64,000 nucleotides of DNA from Nonomuraea dietziae (GTDB taxonomy: Bacteria; Actinomycetota; Actinomycetes; Streptosporangiales; Streptosporangiaceae): positions 6,324,001 through 6,388,000 of the forward strand of contig NZ_JACIBV010000001.1 of assembly GCF_014195505.1 (NCBI RefSeq). The letters run 5' to 3'. A model generated the notes under the pieces. The model did not search any database. It had not been told where the DNA came from and saw nothing but the letters and a program-made list of their open reading frames with translations. A program made the translations under genes and the position numbers. Below, piece by piece: positions 17,799 through 27,059 of this stretch. How positions within the stretch are numbered: position 1 is the first letter of the stretch; every line of letters begins with the position of its first letter.

Positions 17799-19780
17799 GG
17801 GGTGCTCCTGCAGTCCACCAGTAACCGGGCTCCACAGTGGTGGTGAACGTCGTGTCGTCGTGGACCAGGGTGTAGGTGTGAGCTATGGATGGGCGTAGCT
17901 TGCTGAAGAGGTATTCGTCGATCTCTTCGTCGGTGGACAGCAGCAGCACCTGGTGGCTTGCGTGGGGGAAGTAGCGCTGTACAAGGTGCTCGCGGTGTCG
18001 GCTGTCGAGCCGTCCCAGCGGTGTGTCGATGACGCTGGGCAGGTGGTTTCCCGCTACGCGCGCGAGACCCCATAGGAGGGACACGGCGAGAAGCTGGCGT
18101 TCACCCGCACTTAGCCGGGCTGGGTCAAGCTCGTTGTCGTCAGGACCTACCAGGGTGATCATGAACTTCTCGATGTCGATACGCAGATCACTTACCAGGC
18201 CGTTTTTGCGCATAAGGCGATTGAAGCTGTCGAGGACTGCGACTTCGAGGCGACTGATGTGCCTTTGCAGGAGCGCTTCGCCGAACTTTTCCAGAGTGCT
18301 GCGCATCCGATCTGCGTACGTAATGATCCGGGCTGCGTGCTCCGTCTCAGCGACTTTTTGAGCCCGCCCTTTGTAGGCGCGCTCGCGATCAGCGTTCAGC
18401 AGATCGATCCGACGCAGAACCGTGTCCCGCTCTTCGTCAAGGCGCTGAAGCGCTCCTACAAGGAGCGTGACATGGTCACGAGCGTTATCTCGAGCGACGA
18501 TACGCTCAGCGATAGTCTGTTTATCAGGTACCCCGGCCAGTTTCCGTTCGACTAGGTTTAGACGCTCCCGGAGTCTCATTGCTTCAGCGACAAGCTCTCG
18601 GGCGCGCGCGGCTTCTCCCTGAAGGACTTCCTTGATCGAAGCTAGCTGGGTGAGGGCATCGGAGGGGAAGTTCAGGACACGAGGAATCTCCGCGTCTACA
18701 GCGCGCTCCCGCCGGTCCTCATTGAGAAAGCGTTCGATCGCAGCAAGCCCGTCGGCAGGGATAACGTTGGAGATACTGCTGAGAAGCTGGTGATCTCGCT
18801 GGCTCAACGTATCAAGCACCTGGGCGGCCTGCATGGCGGCATGCTCTTTGTCCACCTGCTGCTTTACAGACGTTATCTGCTCAGATAGCAGTAGTAGTGG
18901 CAGCGGGCCTGCAGCCGTGTTAGATGCAAGGCTGTCACTGACATTTTTGAGCTGTTCTCTAAGCTGGTTTTCTTCGGCTTCTAGCTCTGCTCGCTGTTCG
19001 TACAGGCTGCCGCCTGCACTGGCGAAGGACTCGTCAGCCTTGTCGAAAATATCTTGTGCCTGAAGAATCTGTTCGCTGAGCCCAGCCTGCTTTTGCTTGA
19101 TGTCGGCGGAAACCTGGCGTGCTTCCTCAATCTGCTTCTCAAGGTCGTGGATCTTTTTGAGGATTTGCTTGTCCTCTTCTGAGATCTTTTGGCGACGCTG
19201 AAGGGCAAGCAGATCGGTCCGTAGTTGCTCAACCGTATTCACACCGAGCAGAGCATAAACAGCTGATTCGATGACTGGAGCTGCTCGATCTGGATCGGCG
19301 AGCGACTCGATCTTCTCGCCATCGAAGAAGAACAGGGAGGGCCGCCTCAAGGGGAAGCAGGTCTTCGATGTGATCGGCCCAGTTATCGCTGATGACGAGG
19401 TCGAGTTCCCCGTTGATCAAGACAGTGAGGAACTCCCGGACGGTCTTGCCGTTCACTTCCCAACTGCGACGTACCTTGTAGAGGCGCTCTTCGCCCTCAA
19501 CGATTGTAGAAAACTCAAGAACGATATGGGCATGCTTAGGATCAGCTTGGCGATTGATGCTTTCACGCAGATAATTTTCGTAGGAGCGATTGCCCCTTCC
19601 GCTGGTCCGTGCCCGGGCTCCATAGAGCACTAGCTGGATGGCATCAAGCAGCGTAGTTTTCCCGCAGCCATTGAGTCCGCCAATCAAAATGATCGGACGG
19701 CCTGGTCTTGTCTTGAGATTTAGAAACTGCTCACCCTGGTAAGCGCCGAAGTCTGTGAGCGTGATTTTATGCAGGAGCAT
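17788..19780 (-). pseudogene. dndD: DNA phosphorothioation ATPase DndD, frameshifted as read
   Basis: SMC/Rad50-like ATPase thought to open or nick DNA for sulfur insertion. ATG 19780 overlaps dndC by 14 bp. The N-terminal piece has Walker A GLNGCGKTT at 35-43. The C-terminal piece starts with SLFFFDGEKIESLADP, continues as long coiled coil, and ends with the signature LSAGERQLLAVSLLWG and Walker B region SVIDTPLGRLD. The two lie in different frames and join near 19335-19343, in a GGGAGGG run (minus strand CCCTCCC). Deleting one base restores DLLPLEAASLFFFDGEK, as expected for DndD. Everything else is intact, so this is either a very recent inactivation, a phase-variable run or a sequencing error. 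A TTG start at 19350 could express the second half alone. Confidence 0.85.
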
Positions 19781-21278
19781 CAGTGGTGTCTTCGCTAAAG
19801 ATGGGAAGCTGAGGAACTTCCTTGGCCTTACGCATCCGATGGGCGTACTCGGTTGCGTCATCGATGTCATCGTAGTAGCCGCGTCGGATGGTCTTCTCCA
19901 GCTCTTCGAACAAACCGGAGCGGCGAGTCATAGTGCGGAACTTGCGCTCCACAGCCAAGAGCTCACGCAGAGTGGAGAAGTGAAGCTCGTCATCTCCGCA
20001 AACCTCACGAAGCAGTGCAATCTCATCACCTGCGAGTGCTAGGTGCTCATCGAGTGGCTTGCCAGGGAACGGCTCGCCAGTTACCTCTTCATAGATGCGC
20101 GGCAGCGAGTCTTCAACCTCATGCTTCTCGAACACCCAAAGCCGCCGGATCTCGTGGAGCTCATCCATCGTGATCAGCTCGATGCCGCGGACGCTCTCGG
20201 GAGTGTTTTCGTTCTTGCGGATCCAGGTCTGTGCATCGAGAAGCCTACGCAGCCAGTGTTCCCGTGAAGCCTGGGTGTAGGGGCCGTGCACGATGCGGTC
20301 GTTGAACAGTTGGATGGCGCCGTTCATCTTGCGCCAGTCACGCAGGTGACGGTCATCAGCGACATCGAGCTCGTTGCGTAGTTCGAGGAGCGGGAGCATC
20401 CACTCCTTCTCCTCATCGTTTTGGATCATCGCGGACATGGACTTGTCTTGATCGACAAGTGTGCAGGTCCAACATCCAAAGCGGCTGTCACCACAGGATG
20501 GCGTGGTGTCGTCTACTACGAGCGGACACTCCCCATCGCTGGAAGCCCCTTGGTACATGGTGAGCAGGTCTTTGTTCTCGTGACCCCAGGCATTGGGGTA
20601 CTGCATGAGGAACGTCCAGACCTCATCGTTAGACCAGTCCTCGATCGGGCTGTACACCAGCGAGTTTGGCAGGTTCCCGTTGGGGGACAGGCGGTCACGA
20701 ACGCGTCGCTTCTCATGCTTGGCCATCACCTTGGCGCGTACCTGGCTTTCCGCCTTGCGGATCCCGAGCACCAAAATCGTCTCACCGTGCTCCCGCACAA
20801 CGTTGCGGATGAAGGAGTTCGACGGCCGGATCTTCAAGCGTTCGGTACACCACCGAAACTTCGGGCGCGGAGCGGGGTAGCCCTTACCGATCAAGCCTAC
20901 CCAGAAGGAGTCCTTGGTCGCTGGGGTGAGCCGGTGCGGCGTGATCGGCAATCCTTTGGCCTCCGCCGCCTTACGCATCGCCTCCAGCGACTGGGTCACC
21001 CAGCTGGCCACGATCGGATTTTCCACCAGAGTGTCAGTGGAGATCACGTGGACGGGCTTGGTGCGCTTGTCCTCCGGGAGGCCCTCAAGGGCGAACCACA
21101 CCAGCTGAAGGATCGCGGTGGAGTCCTTGCCGCCGCTGTAGCCCACCACCCATGGAACTTCGTCCGCCTGGTAGAGCTCGCGGATCTCTTCGGTCAGTTC
21201 AGTAATCGTAGCTGCGAGGCCGCCGCGTTCCTTGAACGGGATGTTGCGACGCTGTGGGATGCCCAGTGGGATGCTCAT
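19767..21278 (-). CDS. dndC: DNA phosphorothioation sulfurtransferase DndC
   Basis: DndC, 503 residues, a PAPS-reductase-like iron-sulfur enzyme that relays sulfur from the cysteine desulfurase to the DNA backbone. The PP-loop motif SGGKDS is at 48-53, with a matching CTERLK region near 150. The cysteine cluster CPLVVDDTTPSCGDSRFGCWTC near 263-284 fits the 4Fe-4S site. The C-terminal third is the usual Dnd-specific helical extension. It overlaps dndB by 4 bp (ATGA type) and dndD by 14 bp, so dndB-C-D-E are one operon. Confidence 0.96.
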   Translation of the reverse strand: MSIPLGIPQRRNIPFKERGGLAATITELTEEIRELYQADEVPWVVGYSGGKDSTAILQLVWFALEGLPEDKRTKPVHVISTDTLVENPIVASWVTQSLEAMRKAAEAKGLPITPHRLTPATKDSFWVGLIGKGYPAPRPKFRWCTERLKIRPSNSFIRNVVREHGETILVLGIRKAESQVRAKVMAKHEKRRVRDRLSPNGNLPNSLVYSPIEDWSNDEVWTFLMQYPNAWGHENKDLLTMYQGASSDGECPLVVDDTTPSCGDSRFGCWTCTLVDQDKSMSAMIQNDEEKEWMLPLLELRNELDVADDRHLRDWRKMNGAIQLFNDRIVHGPYTQASREHWLRRLLDAQTWIRKNENTPESVRGIELITMDELHEIRRLWVFEKHEVEDSLPRIYEEVTGEPFPGKPLDEHLALAGDEIALLREVCGDDELHFSTLRELLAVERKFRTMTRRSGLFEELEKTIRRGYYDDIDDATEYAHRMRKAKEVPQLPIFSEDTTDAPA

Positions 21279-22414
21279 CGCTCTCCTCGCAGGTAGTTCG
21301 CTTCCACGTTGTGTTCTTCCGGCCCCAACGCAAGACCGAGTTTCTGTCGTAGATAATTCACTGTCAGTACGACATTTTGGTGGTTCTTGGAGACGCGGCC
21401 TCCGACGATGGCGCGTCCCTCCCAGTCAGGGTTGGAGCGCGACCAGTCGACCTTGGCCAAGGGGTCCAACCTGGGCTGCCACGCTGTTTGTTCCATGGAC
21501 TGGCGCAGGAGTGTGTTGCCGAGCCGTCCGAGTGCGTGCAAGGCGATGCCGTGACTGTGGAGGTACTGCCGACGTACGTCGGCCGCAGTCATCTTCCGTT
21601 GCCGGACAAGCTGCCACTCTGGGATCAACTCATCGATGGCTTCCCAGTAGGCACCTGCCAGGTCGGCGGCATGAGCGTCACTGTGGATCTCGATGCCTTG
21701 AAGGAGAGCCGTGGTCGCGTAGTACAGCGCACTGAGTGTGAAGAGCTTGCTGGATCGAGCTGAGAGCGTGCTGCGTTCCATCTCCACGAAGCCGCGGAGC
21801 GCTGGCGACTTCAGCGCCAGCAAGCGTGTGATCTTGGCTAGCTCATCACGGTGGTCGTAGAGCACACCGATGGATCGGGCGGGCCGTATTGCGTGCCGGT
21901 TGAGGTCAGCGAACATCTGCTGGCTGCGTGCGAGTCCGGCGTCGTGGAAGAAGACGACCGCGATGGTCTCATCGCCCAGGTCAGGGTTTTGCTCCAGCGC
22001 AGTTTCGATCGCTGCGCGGCGATGTTGTCCGTCGTTGATTAGAAAACGGGCTGACATCGGGATGTGTACCTGGCCGATCCTCAAGCCGGGGCCTTGCTCA
22101 GCGATAGGCGCAAAGCGCATGTGCCCATCGACTGAGGCGGTCAGAGCGCTGAAGACATAGTCATCGGGGTTGTCGACGATGTAGGAGGAGAGCGCTGGAA
22201 TCCGTCCCTTATTGAGGACACGTTGAGCCCGCAGCTCCGGATCAAGATCATCCTCGTCAAACAAGAAGATCTTCGGGATGAGGCGGAGGGGACACATCGA
22301 CACGTAGAACTCACGTCGCGCTTGGACGCCGCGGATCGCTGGGAAGACGTACTCAAAGCCCGACGCTGGGGTGGGTGAGGACAGCGATGAGGGATGTGAC
22401 TCCACTAGCCTCAC
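21275..22414 (-). CDS. dndB: DNA phosphorothioation regulator/accessory DndB (DGQHR domain)
   Basis: DndB, about 379 residues. It carries the DGQHR signature (RFLINDGQHRRAAIETAL) in the ParB-like domain, followed by FADLNRHAIRPARS. DndB homologues act as negative regulators of dnd operons and influence modification frequency. GTG 22414 is used here; GTG 22405 is equally possible. A longer open frame runs through the divergent promoter and must be ignored. It is the first gene of dndBCDE and diverges from dndA across about 75 bp that contain a perfect 22-bp palindrome, a likely operator. Confidence 0.93.
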   Translation of the reverse strand: MRLVESHPSSLSSPTPASGFEYVFPAIRGVQARREFYVSMCPLRLIPKIFLFDEDDLDPELRAQRVLNKGRIPALSSYIVDNPDDYVFSALTASVDGHMRFAPIAEQGPGLRIGQVHIPMSARFLINDGQHRRAAIETALEQNPDLGDETIAVVFFHDAGLARSQQMFADLNRHAIRPARSIGVLYDHRDELAKITRLLALKSPALRGFVEMERSTLSARSSKLFTLSALYYATTALLQGIEIHSDAHAADLAGAYWEAIDELIPEWQLVRQRKMTAADVRRQYLHSHGIALHALGRLGNTLLRQSMEQTAWQPRLDPLAKVDWSRSNPDWEGRAIVGGRVSKNHQNVVLTVNYLRQKLGLALGPEEHNVEANYLRGER

Positions 22415-22437
22415 GGTAGCGTATGTGTACGTTAACT

Positions 22438-22459
22438 CTCTCACGTACGTACGTGAGAG
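22438..22459. promoter_or_regulatory. 22-bp perfect palindrome in the dndA-dndB divergent promoter
   Basis: The 11-bp arm CTCTCACGTAC is followed directly by its exact complement, with alternating ACGT steps in the centre. It lies about midway between the dndB start (22414) and the dndA start (22489), so one bound dimer could repress or coordinate both directions. DndB is the obvious candidate ligand given its reported regulatory role, but binding is inferred. Confidence 0.65.
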
Positions 22460-22488
22460 GCATCGCTGGTAGAGGAGCGCGTGGGTAG

Positions 22489-23640
22489 ATGGCGGTATAC
22501 CTGGACTCAGCAGCGACCGCACGCGTCGATCCCCGCGTGGCTGAGGTTGTGCTGCACTGGATGACCGAAGATTTCGGTAACGCTGGCAGCCGCACCCACG
22601 ACTGGGGTACCCGTGCCAAGCGAGCCGTGCAGCAGGCACGAGAGCAGCTTGCTAGCCAGCTGAACGCGAGCTCTTCGGAGCTGATCTTCACGTCAGGCGC
22701 TACGGAGAGCAACAACATTGCTCTCCTGGGACTAGCCCCCCAGGGTGAGCGTCAGAATCGCCGTCACATCATCACCTCCGCGATCGAGCACAAGGCGGTT
22801 CTTGAGCCTCTGGAGCATCTAGCATCGCGCGGGTTCGATGTTGACGTCATCGCCCCGGGTCCTTCCGGGCGCGTCAGCGTCGATGCTGTTCGAGAGCGCT
22901 TGCGTGACGACACCCTCCTGGTGTCCCTCATGCACGTCAATAATGAGACAGGTGTCATCCAGCCGGTCGCCGAACTGGCTAACTTCCTGCGTTCGACCGC
23001 AACGTACCTGCATGTCGATGCGGCGCAGGGCTTTGGCAAGCTCACTGAGGATCTCACCGCACCGATCGACATGATTAGCATTAGCGGCCACAAGATCGGT
23101 GCCCCTAAGGGGGTAGGAGGCTTGCTGATCCGTCGGCGTGGACGCGACACCGTTCCCTTGACTCCATTGATGTTTGGAGGCGGACAGGAGCGCAAGCTTC
23201 GCCCTGGCACGCTGCCGGTGCCGCTCATTGTCGGCCTCGCCAAAGCAGCTGAGATCTTCGACAAGGAGCACAAAAGCTGGTGGAGCGAGGCGGAGGCTGT
23301 CCGTTCACGCCTTGTCCAGGCACTTCGCAAGACAAACGTCCACTTCAATGGAGACCAGGAACATGTGATGCCCCACATCCTCAACGTCTCCTTCGAAGGT
23401 GTAGACGCAGAGGCCTTGATCGTCCAGTTGAAGGACCTCGCGGCAGTCTCCACTGGTTCTGCCTGCACCAGCGCTTCGTACACGCCCAGCCATGTCCTGC
23501 GTGGTATGGGGCTGCCCGACAGCATCGCCGCCAACGGCTTGCGACTGTCCTGGTTCCCCGACCAAGCTAAGGATCTCGACGTTGACGAGCTGGTTAACGA
23601 GATTGTGGAGTTTCAAGCCGGCGTTGCCCACACCCACTGA
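22489..23640 (+). CDS. dndA: Cysteine desulfurase DndA
   Basis: PLP-dependent cysteine desulfurase, 383 residues, that supplies persulfide sulfur to DndC. The PLP lysine lies in SISGHKIGAPKG near residue 203. The active-site Cys326 is in STGSACTSASY, and MHVNNETG and HVDAAQ give other cofactor contacts. ATG 22489 follows a GGTAG-type weak site. It diverges from dndBCDE, the same arrangement as in the Streptomyces lividans dnd cluster. The gene appears intact; its stop lies 21 bp before the IS3 element. Confidence 0.95.
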   Translation: MAVYLDSAATARVDPRVAEVVLHWMTEDFGNAGSRTHDWGTRAKRAVQQAREQLASQLNASSSELIFTSGATESNNIALLGLAPQGERQNRRHIITSAIEHKAVLEPLEHLASRGFDVDVIAPGPSGRVSVDAVRERLRDDTLLVSLMHVNNETGVIQPVAELANFLRSTATYLHVDAAQGFGKLTEDLTAPIDMISISGHKIGAPKGVGGLLIRRRGRDTVPLTPLMFGGGQERKLRPGTLPVPLIVGLAKAAEIFDKEHKSWWSEAEAVRSRLVQALRKTNVHFNGDQEHVMPHILNVSFEGVDAEALIVQLKDLAAVSTGSACTSASYTPSHVLRGMGLPDSIAANGLRLSWFPDQAKDLDVDELVNEIVEFQAGVAHTH

Positions 23641-23695
23641 TCAGGAGGTGCGTGCTGAGCTTGTTCCGCTTTGACGGACACCATCGTTGTGGTGC

Positions 23696-24568
23696 TCAGG
23701 CTGCTGCGGCGGCCTCGTAGTCCGCGGGGCTACGGTAGCCCAGACTGCTGTGCAGTCGGTGCAGGTTGTACCAGCTCTCGATGAACTCGAAGATCGCGCT
23801 GCAGGCGGCAGAGCGGGTAGGCGAGGGCTGCTCGTCAAGGAGTTCGCCCTTGAGCGTGGCGAAGAACGACTCGGCCAGCGCGTTGTCCCAGCACTGGCCG
23901 GTACGCCCAACCGACAGCCGCACCCCGAGCCGTCCGGCCAGGGTGCTGTAGGCGGCGCTGGTGTATTGACAGCCACGGTCCGAGTGAAAGATCACCGACC
24001 CGGTAGGGCGACGGCGTGCACACGCCTGGCGCAGGGCCTCAGCGACCAGGTCGGTGCGCAAGTGATCGGCGGTCGCCCAGCCGACGACCCGGCGAGAGGC
24101 GATATCGATGACGGTGGCCAGATATAGCCAGCCCTCCCCAGTGGCGATGTACGTAATGTCGCCGCACCAGCGTGTATCGAGCCCGGCCGCATCAGGGGCG
24201 AAGTCACGGACGATCAAGTCCGGCCGGGCGCCGGCGCTCGGATCGGGGATGGTGGTCTGCTGCCGACGGCCCTGGTACCGTCCTGCCAGGCCGAGCACGC
24301 GCATCAGCCGGGCCACCCGCCGCCGTCCGCACCGCTGGCCGTCTCGCTGCAGTTGCGCGTGCACCCGCGGCGCACCGTAGCTGCCCCGCGAGCGCGCGGG
24401 TACCTCGGTGATGCGTGCGGCCAGCTCCGCGTCGCGCACGGCACGCAGCCCAGGCACGCCGCTGCGGCGCGCGTAGAAGGCGGTACGGGAGACTCCCAGC
24501 AGCTCACACGCCCGCTTGACGTTGTGGCCGCTCTGCTTCTCCGCCTCGATGAACGGATCCACGCTCAC
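23696..24568 (-). CDS. IS3-family transposase OrfB (DDE catalytic subunit)
   Basis: A 290-residue integrase-core transposase. An N-terminal HTH_21-like region (SRTAFYARR) is followed by the DDE domain: first Asp in WCGDITYI, second Asp in FHSDRGCQYTS, Glu in NALAESFFATLKGELL. All three catalytic residues and the YNLHRLHSSLGYRSP tail are present, so it appears functional. GTG 24568 overlaps the orfA stop as GTGA, which suggests translational coupling rather than the programmed frameshift of many IS3 elements; no slippery A run is visible at the overlap. Confidence 0.95.
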   Translation of the reverse strand: MSVDPFIEAEKQSGHNVKRACELLGVSRTAFYARRSGVPGLRAVRDAELAARITEVPARSRGSYGAPRVHAQLQRDGQRCGRRRVARLMRVLGLAGRYQGRRQQTTIPDPSAGARPDLIVRDFAPDAAGLDTRWCGDITYIATGEGWLYLATVIDIASRRVVGWATADHLRTDLVAEALRQACARRRPTGSVIFHSDRGCQYTSAAYSTLAGRLGVRLSVGRTGQCWDNALAESFFATLKGELLDEQPSPTRSAACSAIFEFIESWYNLHRLHSSLGYRSPADYEAAAAA

Positions 24569-24921
24569 CGGGTTTCCCTCACGAAGAAAGCCGTCGCCCG
24601 CTTGAGAACGTCGACGTCCTCACGCAGCCGCCGGTTCTCCCTCCGCAACGCTTCCAGCTCTTGGCGCTCACTGCTGGTCAGCCCCTCGCGCTGGCCGGCG
24701 TCCACTTCGGCCTGGCGAATCCATTGGCGCACCGCGGTCTCGGTCAGATCAAAGTCCTTGGCCACCTGACCGACCGAACGGTCACCGCGCCCGCACAGCT
24801 CGACGATCTCGGCCTTGAACTCCGGCGTGAACGAGCGGCGAGGACGCGGCTTCTTCTTCCCCATGCTCTCCATCATGGACATCCTTCCGGGGACAAACCC
24901 CTGATCTCGGATGTCCGTCAA
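24565..24921 (-). CDS. IS3-family transposase OrfA (helix-turn-helix subunit)
   Basis: A 118-residue OrfA with a transposase_8 helix-turn-helix: KKKPRPRRSFTPEFKAEIVE, then SVGQVAKDFDLTETAVRQWI. A coiled coil (SSERQELEALRRENRRLREDV) follows for oligomerisation with OrfB. The first residues lie inside the right inverted repeat. The start is probably one of the ATGs at 24888 or 24876 rather than 24921, since residues before MGKKKPRP look unconserved. Confidence 0.92.
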   Translation of the reverse strand: MTDIRDQGFVPGRMSMMESMGKKKPRPRRSFTPEFKAEIVELCGRGDRSVGQVAKDFDLTETAVRQWIRQAEVDAGQREGLTSSERQELEALRRENRRLREDVDVLKRATAFFVRETR

Positions 24922-26363
24922 AGCGGATCAAGCCCAGTGCGTCGTCGCACTAGACGATGTCCTTGTAGTTCACGATCACAGCGTTGTAGCTCCGATGTCC
25001 AGCCCTCCTCGTTTCCAATGACGTGGGGGTTCGCATACAAGCCCGCCCGTACCTCCGCTTGTGTTAGCCGACGGTACTTCGGAGCGTCGGGATCATCTGC
25101 GGCTAAGAACTCATGCTTGCGGTGGAGCAACGGCCGGTTCAGCGCGTCCTCATACGAGGTGAACGACTCCTTCAACGTTGTCAGATCTACTCCGTATGAC
25201 GAGCGCAGCCGGGGATGGGGATCGGTATCGAAATGGGGGTAATCGAGCCAGCTTGCTGCTCGTCCCTCATGTCGCAGCTTGAGGATCGTCCACGATGTCG
25301 GTCGTCCAGCAGCGATCGATGCGCAGTGCTCGTACAGTCGAAGGATGATGGGCATCCGTTCGACTGCTCGTCTGTGCACGTACAGGGCGGTTGGAGTCAG
25401 CTTTCCCACTGAAGAGGCGCGCATCGCACCGTGTACGTAGGAGTCATCCCGTAGCTTCAATAGCAAGCGATCGGCGCGACGGCAGGCTTCCTTATAGGTG
25501 CTAAAGAACGCTCGTATGTTGAGCTGGATTGGTAGAGGCAAGCTGCTATACGGCCCGCGACCGTCGAACAGTTCAACTGCGAGGAACAGAAGTGTTGACA
25601 AGGTCGACCGCTTGGCTCCCTCGTGCACCTTTTCGGGATCAGCTGACATCTTCACAATGCGCTGTAGCTCTGTGGTTCGCAGATGCGCCAGCAGCCCCAC
25701 AAATTCAGAAGGTATCTCTTCAAGTTTAGGCAGCCGGCCAGACCGCTCCGCGTAATCCACAACAGCGGCAACTGCCGTCCCGGGATCCTCTGGTGTCAGC
25801 CAGTTGGCGTGGGGAATGATTTTGCGCGCGAGGTAGGTAAGACGGGTTTCGTTGCTTCTAAATGCGTAAATGATGCCTGGCGCGGCAGAGACGCAACGTA
25901 CTCCCGTCGCATCCTCAACGTATGAGCGCAGCTCAGCTGGGCTGAATAGCCGCTGAAACGTTCGACGGCGAGTCAGAACGCCGTCACTGAACTGCTCGCC
26001 CTGAACCTTAGCTCTTTCCCATGTGAGACGGCTAGATACCACAAGCACCGTACGAGTGAGAGCCCAGGCATCTTGAAGCGATTTTCGACGCTCTTCAGGA
26101 TTCTCGATGACGTTTAAGACATATGTCAGAAGAACGACGTCAGCAGTACCCGGCGGATCTTCTGGATGGTAGAACGGGTCCCACGCTGCAACACTGTAAT
26201 TCATTGAGCGTAGGTTCCGGGCGTCATCACCTCTGCCGCTTCCATAGTCTAGCACCGCTGTATCGCGAGTAATCTGCGCATCTAGCAGAGCCTGACGTGC
26301 GCCTATGGAAAGAGATGTGCGGCTTATGGCTGTCAACCTGCGGTCACTATTCCACTTTGACAC
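24918..26363 (-). CDS. DNA phosphorothioation-associated putative methyltransferase, C-terminus altered by IS3
   Basis: A 481-residue protein of the dnd-linked putative methyltransferase family. An N-terminal Rossmann fold has SAM motif I VLDYGSGRGDD near residue 38, then AAWDPF, then VVLLTYVLNVIENPEER. The long C-terminal half is family-specific. GTG 26363 starts the frame. The last residues (about TGLDPL) and the stop codon are supplied by the inverted repeat of the IS3 element, so the original C-terminus has been lost or replaced, probably by only a few to a few tens of residues. The protein's role with Dnd is not established; co-occurrence with dnd genes is the main evidence. Confidence 0.85.
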   Translation of the reverse strand: MSKWNSDRRLTAISRTSLSIGARQALLDAQITRDTAVLDYGSGRGDDARNLRSMNYSVAAWDPFYHPEDPPGTADVVLLTYVLNVIENPEERRKSLQDAWALTRTVLVVSSRLTWERAKVQGEQFSDGVLTRRRTFQRLFSPAELRSYVEDATGVRCVSAAPGIIYAFRSNETRLTYLARKIIPHANWLTPEDPGTAVAAVVDYAERSGRLPKLEEIPSEFVGLLAHLRTTELQRIVKMSADPEKVHEGAKRSTLSTLLFLAVELFDGRGPYSSLPLPIQLNIRAFFSTYKEACRRADRLLLKLRDDSYVHGAMRASSVGKLTPTALYVHRRAVERMPIILRLYEHCASIAAGRPTSWTILKLRHEGRAASWLDYPHFDTDPHPRLRSSYGVDLTTLKESFTSYEDALNRPLLHRKHEFLAADDPDAPKYRRLTQAEVRAGLYANPHVIGNEEGWTSELQRCDRELQGHRLVRRRTGLDPL

Positions 26364-27059
26364 TGTTCGCTACTTAGCTTCTGTCGCCTCTTAGTCGTTG
26401 GATTGGAAGAATTGTGACACTTAACCTTTTATTGGCCTCTGGTGGCCTGTTCCAGCAGTAGCGGAGCACTCTTCTAGCCCTGCATAAGTATAGCAAAGAG
26501 GGAGCTCATCAAATAACTAAGCTATGTATAAGCCAATAGAACTCAACTAGCGCCATTCGCGCAACTTGCGTTAAGCACATTTTCCAGCAATCCACAGGCA
26601 GACATCCTGCTGGATTTGCCCTTTCCGTTTAGCGAGGGGTGCAACCTTAGGACTAGTTAGGCTCTGGCGGTTACCGCCACCGACCCGGCCTGGGGCAGCC
26701 ATATTGACCCCACCACATAGCGCCCTACACCCGATCTGCCTTGATCGCTCCGTGCTTGAGGACATATGGAGAAGGTCCATCGTCTTTTGCTGCCTCTGAC
26801 AGAAGCATGAGAACCCCGGCCATCACGTTCTTATCGAGACCGAATCGGCGATGCTCCTCGATCAGGCCCTGATCGAGGTACCGCTCATAGAGACGTTCGG
26901 CACCATGCTGCCGATCCAGAGCGCTCCTTGCCTGCCGGAGCTAGGAAGAGCACCAAGGATGAAGACTGCTCCTCAGGGAGCAAGCTCACTCCTGAGTAGT
27001 GATAGTCCGACGATCAGGCTCCCTCTGTATCAACTACTCTGGACGTCCGGATAACTGTC
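26364..27059. other. Low-GC intergenic region with a gene remnant
   Basis: About 700 bp, clearly poorer in GC than the surroundings, especially 26380-26560. No tRNA or clear terminator is seen. The only coding-like stretch is the remnant at 26725-26943 described separately. The remainder probably holds the promoter of the methyltransferase gene near 26370-26450. Confidence 0.45.
26725..26943 (-). pseudogene. Possible C-terminal remnant of an unknown protein
   Basis: An open frame of 71 codons on the minus strand ends at TAG 26725-26727 and begins directly after a stop at 26941-26943, with no usable start in its first half. The translation (for example GAERLYERYLDQGLIEEHRR and NVMAGVLMLLSEAAKDDG) is compositionally protein-like, with amphipathic helices. 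It looks like the tail of a gene whose front has been deleted. I do not recognise the family. Its place between the GHKL ATPase gene and the methyltransferase gene hints at a lost member of the same operon. Confidence 0.35.

Larger units (their letters stand above)
23662..24930 (-). mobile_element. IS3-family insertion sequence, apparently complete
   Basis: A 1269-bp element with terminal inverted repeats. The left end (from 23662) reads TGTTCCGCTTTGACGGACA, and the right end in complement (from 24930) reads TGATCCGCTTTGACGGACA, with one mismatch in 19 and the TG...CA ends of IS3 elements. It holds orfA (24565-24921) and orfB (23696-24568). A clear target duplication is not seen: flanks are AGCT on the left and AGCC on the right. 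It sits between the convergent ends of dndA and the phosphorothioation-associated methyltransferase gene. Confidence 0.9.
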
